64,000 nucleotides of DNA from Rhynochetos jubatus (lineage: Eukaryota > Chordata > Aves > Eurypygiformes > Rhynochetidae): positions 66,419,363 to 66,483,362 of the forward strand of contig CM050648.1 of assembly GCA_027574665.1 (NCBI GenBank), given 5' to 3'. The translations under genes and the position numbers were made by a program. Positions 58,469-64,000 of this stretch are shown here, piece by piece. The notes under the pieces are model-generated. The model was not told where the DNA came from. It saw only the letters and a list, made by a program, of their open reading frames with translations, and searched no databases. Position 1 is the first letter of the stretch; every line of letters begins with the position of its first letter.

Positions 58469-59815
58469 ACCGAAAGGGACAGAAACACTAACCCATTCTT
58501 GGGGAGAACAAGCACCCAGTACTGGGATTTGTAACAAGCAAACAAGTTCTGAAAAGACCAGAAAAGATTTGATTATACAACCTTAAGAAAAGGTAACCTG
58601 TCTTTTAAAAGAAAGAGAAAACTGAAAAAGTGCCTCTCTCTTGCTCCTCCCTCACCACCCTCGATTTTATTAGCTATTTGAAAGTTCTGCAATATTAACC
58701 ATCTTCCATGAATTCAATAGCAATTTCATGATGTTATAGGAAGCGTATTTGCTGTGACTGGGGAAACTTACAACTTTTGAGTAAACTTGCTCCCCTAGCA
58801 CCTTCCTCTTACTTTTCTCTTGACCTCTTAAAACAACGTTTTGCTTTTTGTTCTCGTTTCCCGTTATTCTTGAGCAACTCTACGTTGTTCACATCCGCCC
58901 ACAATTTCTGGTTGAATATAGGTTTCACAATAGAGTCATTCTAGGCTTCTTTTTTCTTTTGTGAATGAGCTTTGGTGTATCTCTTTGAGTTTCTCCTGCC
59001 ATCTGGCATTCTGCACCGAGATCCACGATCCATGCTCTTCACTCCTCACTGGTATTTTCTCTTTTGCATGTGTTCGGCAGGACTTCTAACTGCATCAGAA
59101 ATCTAAGGAAAGCACATTCGTGGTGGCTCTGAATTCCTCATCTTGGGCTTTATGTCATTTTGTGCTGGCTTGAAGATGCTCCTGTGGAAGAGCAAACGAC
59201 TGAAAATCCTCTTTCCTCTAGCTGGCTCATTGCGCTACATTCCTGCCCTCCTCCTGTTCTGCCCCGCGTGGGAACCTGCTTTAGGACACAAAACCCACCA
59301 CGTGTGAAACAGGATGGAGAGGTTTAGTGTTTCTCCCCATGAAACAACTGGTGATTATTCCCAGAAACTCCTCATTCGCTGAAGCAGAGTTGTTACTAGA
59401 GCTAGAAGACGGGCTCAACTTCAGTAAATTATGTGAAATAGTAAAATCTTTCTTTTTCTCCTGAATTCACACTCACTGGGGTGCAGGAGAGGACAGTGCA
59501 TGTATAACAGTGCATCTGAATGTTCAGCATATGCTAACTGTTTTTTCCCATTGGAAAAAGGGCTTGGACTTCACTGGTGTACGGCAGTGATGGTATTTCA
59601 GGGCAGAAGCTCTTCTATTTTCTCTAGATGTGAACCCTTCAACTACTAGGATGAGTATTTTGACTTTCTATCACAATGTTGTGTTGCAATAGGATTCCTC
59701 CTTCCCCAGGGAGGCTTTTATATCTACGTATGTTTATATATATATATATTCACACAAGCACAGGCATTAAAAATGGTTTTGCTGTGGGGGAAGAGGGCAT
59801 TGAGTCCAAAAAAGC
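58469..59815. other. Intergenic DNA
   Basis: No gene or interspersed repeat was recognised. A (TA)n stretch lies near 59,736-59,750. Confidence 0.55.
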
Positions 59816-62148
59816 TAGGTTTTATATATTTTATTCATAAAAACAGATTTGCAACAATTTATTAAAAATTGATCTCATGCAGTATAAGGTTATACAAGAA
59901 ATTCTTCATTTACATTTTATCCTGGCAGTTCCAGTCTAGTTTAAAGCATTTGTGCACTAACATCATTGGAAAATGCCATTGGGGCACAGCCTCTTCATAA
60001 ATTTACAGTACATTTTTGCTGCAGTATAAAAGAACAGAAACATTAAATAGCTATATTCACTTGGTTGGTCTTGTTATCTGCAGTAAAGTAAAAAAAAAAA
60101 AAAACGTTATGGGAGAAACTACAGTATCATTGAGACAAAGAATGTACTGCATGATTTAAACCTAGTAAACGTCACACAGTCAGTATTCACGAAGTTACAG
60201 ACACACACACACACTCACCTCCAATGGTCCGATACTTCTGATTTTTTTGTTGTTTTTCCTGCTAAGTTGGAATAATATTTCTACAGAGATCTTTGTGTAT
60301 ACATTATATACAATATTGTAATTTTCTCTTTTTTAAAAATTAACATTCCTTTTAAAATAAACCAGGCCCTGATGATATTAAGAAAGCAAGAGAATACTGT
60401 CAACACACATTGAGTGACGACGTCAGTGTTTAGTGCTTAAACAGAGTAATGAGTTCTATTTTATCTGTGTTTATACTTACATGTTTTTGTTCTAAAAGCT
60501 ACAGGTATTTCCATAACCTCTCTTACTGTATGTGCCAAGTGAATTATTTTGTGATGCTCCTGATTGTAAGATTCGGATACATATTCATGTTGGTTTTGGC
60601 CACTATGAGGTGTGTTTTATTTTTAATGGAGGTTTACGCCAACTTGTCAAAGCTGCGCTTAAGTCCCTCAGCTAATGAACCTCTTCAGCTGTGCTTCAGC
60701 CATCGCTGATTTATAATCCTTGGTGGTGCCAAAGGTTTGGTCTGAGGTGCACAGGCGTTGGTCAAAGAAAACTGAGAGCCCAGTGGGTGCTTCACGTGGG
60801 GGGGGGGTGTGTTTCCCTACTCTTAGCAAACAGCCCTGGCAGTGAGATGCCACATTTCCAGTCCCTTGGAAAAAAGAAGCTGCCTGCGTATCATCTCACC
60901 TGTGCCTGAGGGTTTGGCTCCAAAGCTGGACCAGACGGTGTGCCACTACCGTTCCTCCTAATTACTTCAGCTCACGGGATGGAGCTAAACTATGAAAAGC
61001 GTTGGATTTTTCCACAGTCCTTTTAGGATTCAGGTAAAATATTCTATTGGTAAATTGGATTTGTCCTCTCTATTATCCGCTACAACTGCCACACACGCAG
61101 GTACGAAGCAAACATGGTGTATATTCACGTCTACGTGCTCTGCAGGCTTTGCCTGCCGCAGCAAAGTGCTGTGCCCTAACCCCACGCCCCCCCAGTCCAC
61201 TATATTAATTTTATTGTAATTATGTGTGACATAATTCAAACAAACTATGAAAAACGATCCCTCCTGTGACATTAAGACTTTACCACCCACCCGTCCTCAG
61301 CTTCTTGAGTTATCAGCCCTCAGGCCTTTCCAGGCGGTTTAGTACGTTGGGGTTGGTGGTGTTTATTCTGAAACAGGTGCAGAAACCTTGCTAAACTGAA
61401 GCTGCAGATGGTCAGCCATCACTACCACCATCCCCGGAGAAGGGTGGAGCGCTCCGCTCCCAGCCATCACCTCTCCAGCTGGCAACAACTCGGAGCTGGA
61501 GCTTCAGCCTCTGCTTGGGTCTCACGTACAGCTGCACGTCAGAGGTGACCCTGCTCACAGCGCTGCAGAGTCTCAATGACACCCGAGGAATCGCTCCTCA
61601 CAATCCTCCTTTCCTATCAAACACCGCCCCTGAAATGAAAACAAGCAAGACTAACCAGTGCAGAATGTTTCCAGCAATTTAACACAACTCTTGTAAAAAT
61701 GAGTGTATCTATTTCAATAAACATGGTACAGCTCAACCACTGTGTTTTCCTTACATGGATACAGTATAGGATTGCATGTTCTCAGCAGCCACATAAAGCT
61801 CAGTGACATCTGAGTGGTTGGTTTTTTTCCTAGCGTCTTTTTTGCAAGATCCGTATTTCCCAGCCTCCTTGTCGCGAGTAGAAATTCGGGAAGAAACTTT
61901 TTTTTTCAGTGACTTCTACGTGAAGAAATAAAAACTCCATGAATAAGGCTACAGATTCAAACTCCTTGTGTCCTTCTCCTCTGCCTTCCCGCACGAGTTA
62001 CACGGGCACTCCTGTGACGACGGCCTCAGCGGGTAGTTCCTCTGCGGTAAGAGCCAATGTTACATGTTTGTAGCAGAGTTCTAGGTCAGGTGTTTAGTCC
62101 AGTCATTGAGTACTTAAAAGCAGTTCAGGAAGCACCGATCTCCCTTTC
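59816..62148 (-). other. Putative 3' UTR of an unidentified minus-strand gene
   Basis: This follows the stop codon at 62,149 on the minus strand and ends near two AATAAA hexamers at 59,863-59,858 and 59,835-59,830. The last 500 bases are AT-rich and repeat-free, with the look of conserved vertebrate 3' UTR. No CR1 or LTR interrupts these 2.3 kb, in contrast to the preceding 40 kb. The inference depends on the candidate exon upstream being real. Confidence 0.4.
59830..59863 (-). terminator. Two AATAAA polyadenylation signals, minus strand
   Basis: TTTATT occurs on the plus strand at 59,830-59,835 and 59,858-59,863, so the minus strand has AATAAA twice within 34 bases. They would end the putative minus-strand transcript. 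Confidence 0.4.

Positions 62149-64000
<1,852 letters not shown>

Overview
This is vertebrate nuclear DNA, almost certainly from a bird. The evidence is a multi-exon WD40 gene with GT-AG introns, many CR1 LINE 3' ends (five minus and five plus copies, mostly ending in the avian-type A/T-rich tail), and several avian-type endogenous retrovirus (ERV) LTRs. Sequence outside exons is AT-rich with homopolymer runs and microsatellites. No bacterial, phage or CRISPR-like content is present. The bird species cannot be fixed from the sequence.

Region 1, about 1-17,510, is the 3' half of ELP2 (Elongator complex protein 2) on the plus strand. Ten consecutive coding exons, each with consensus splice sites and matching phases, encode the C-terminal 402 residues and stop at 17,367. 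A polyadenylation signal follows at 17,485. The N-terminal half lies before the window. The 5.8 kb intron between 6,762 and 12,558 carries two solo ERV LTRs, both antisense to ELP2.

Region 2, about 17,511-59,800, has no gene I can support. It holds an LTR fragment (20.2 kb), CR1 fragments (25.3, 28.5, 37.6, 38.3, 45.4-46.4, 51.2, 54.7 and 56.6 kb), a possible LTR next to a (CA)24 microsatellite (43.4-44.2 kb), a defective provirus with gag-like remnants (47,606-50,551, flanked by TGCAG on both sides), and a full-length solo LTR with a perfect CCTGA target-site duplication (57,683-58,463). The rest is unique-looking non-coding DNA. It includes a CpG-poor stretch near 18.9-19.5 kb that could be a conserved non-coding element and two small GC-rich islands (32.2-32.6 and 37.0-37.2 kb). 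In mammals MOCOS follows ELP2; no MOCOS exon is recognised here.

Region 3, about 59,800-64,000, looks like the 3' end of an unidentified minus-strand gene. A candidate terminal coding exon (62,314-62,149, 54 codons plus stop) is preceded by a strong acceptor and followed by a roughly 2.3 kb 3'UTR-like stretch with two AATAAA signals near 59,830-59,863. If so, this gene and ELP2 converge.

I found no previously undescribed biological system. The most useful leads are the unidentified minus-strand terminal exon and the provirus whose two LTRs look like different subfamilies yet share a target-site duplication.
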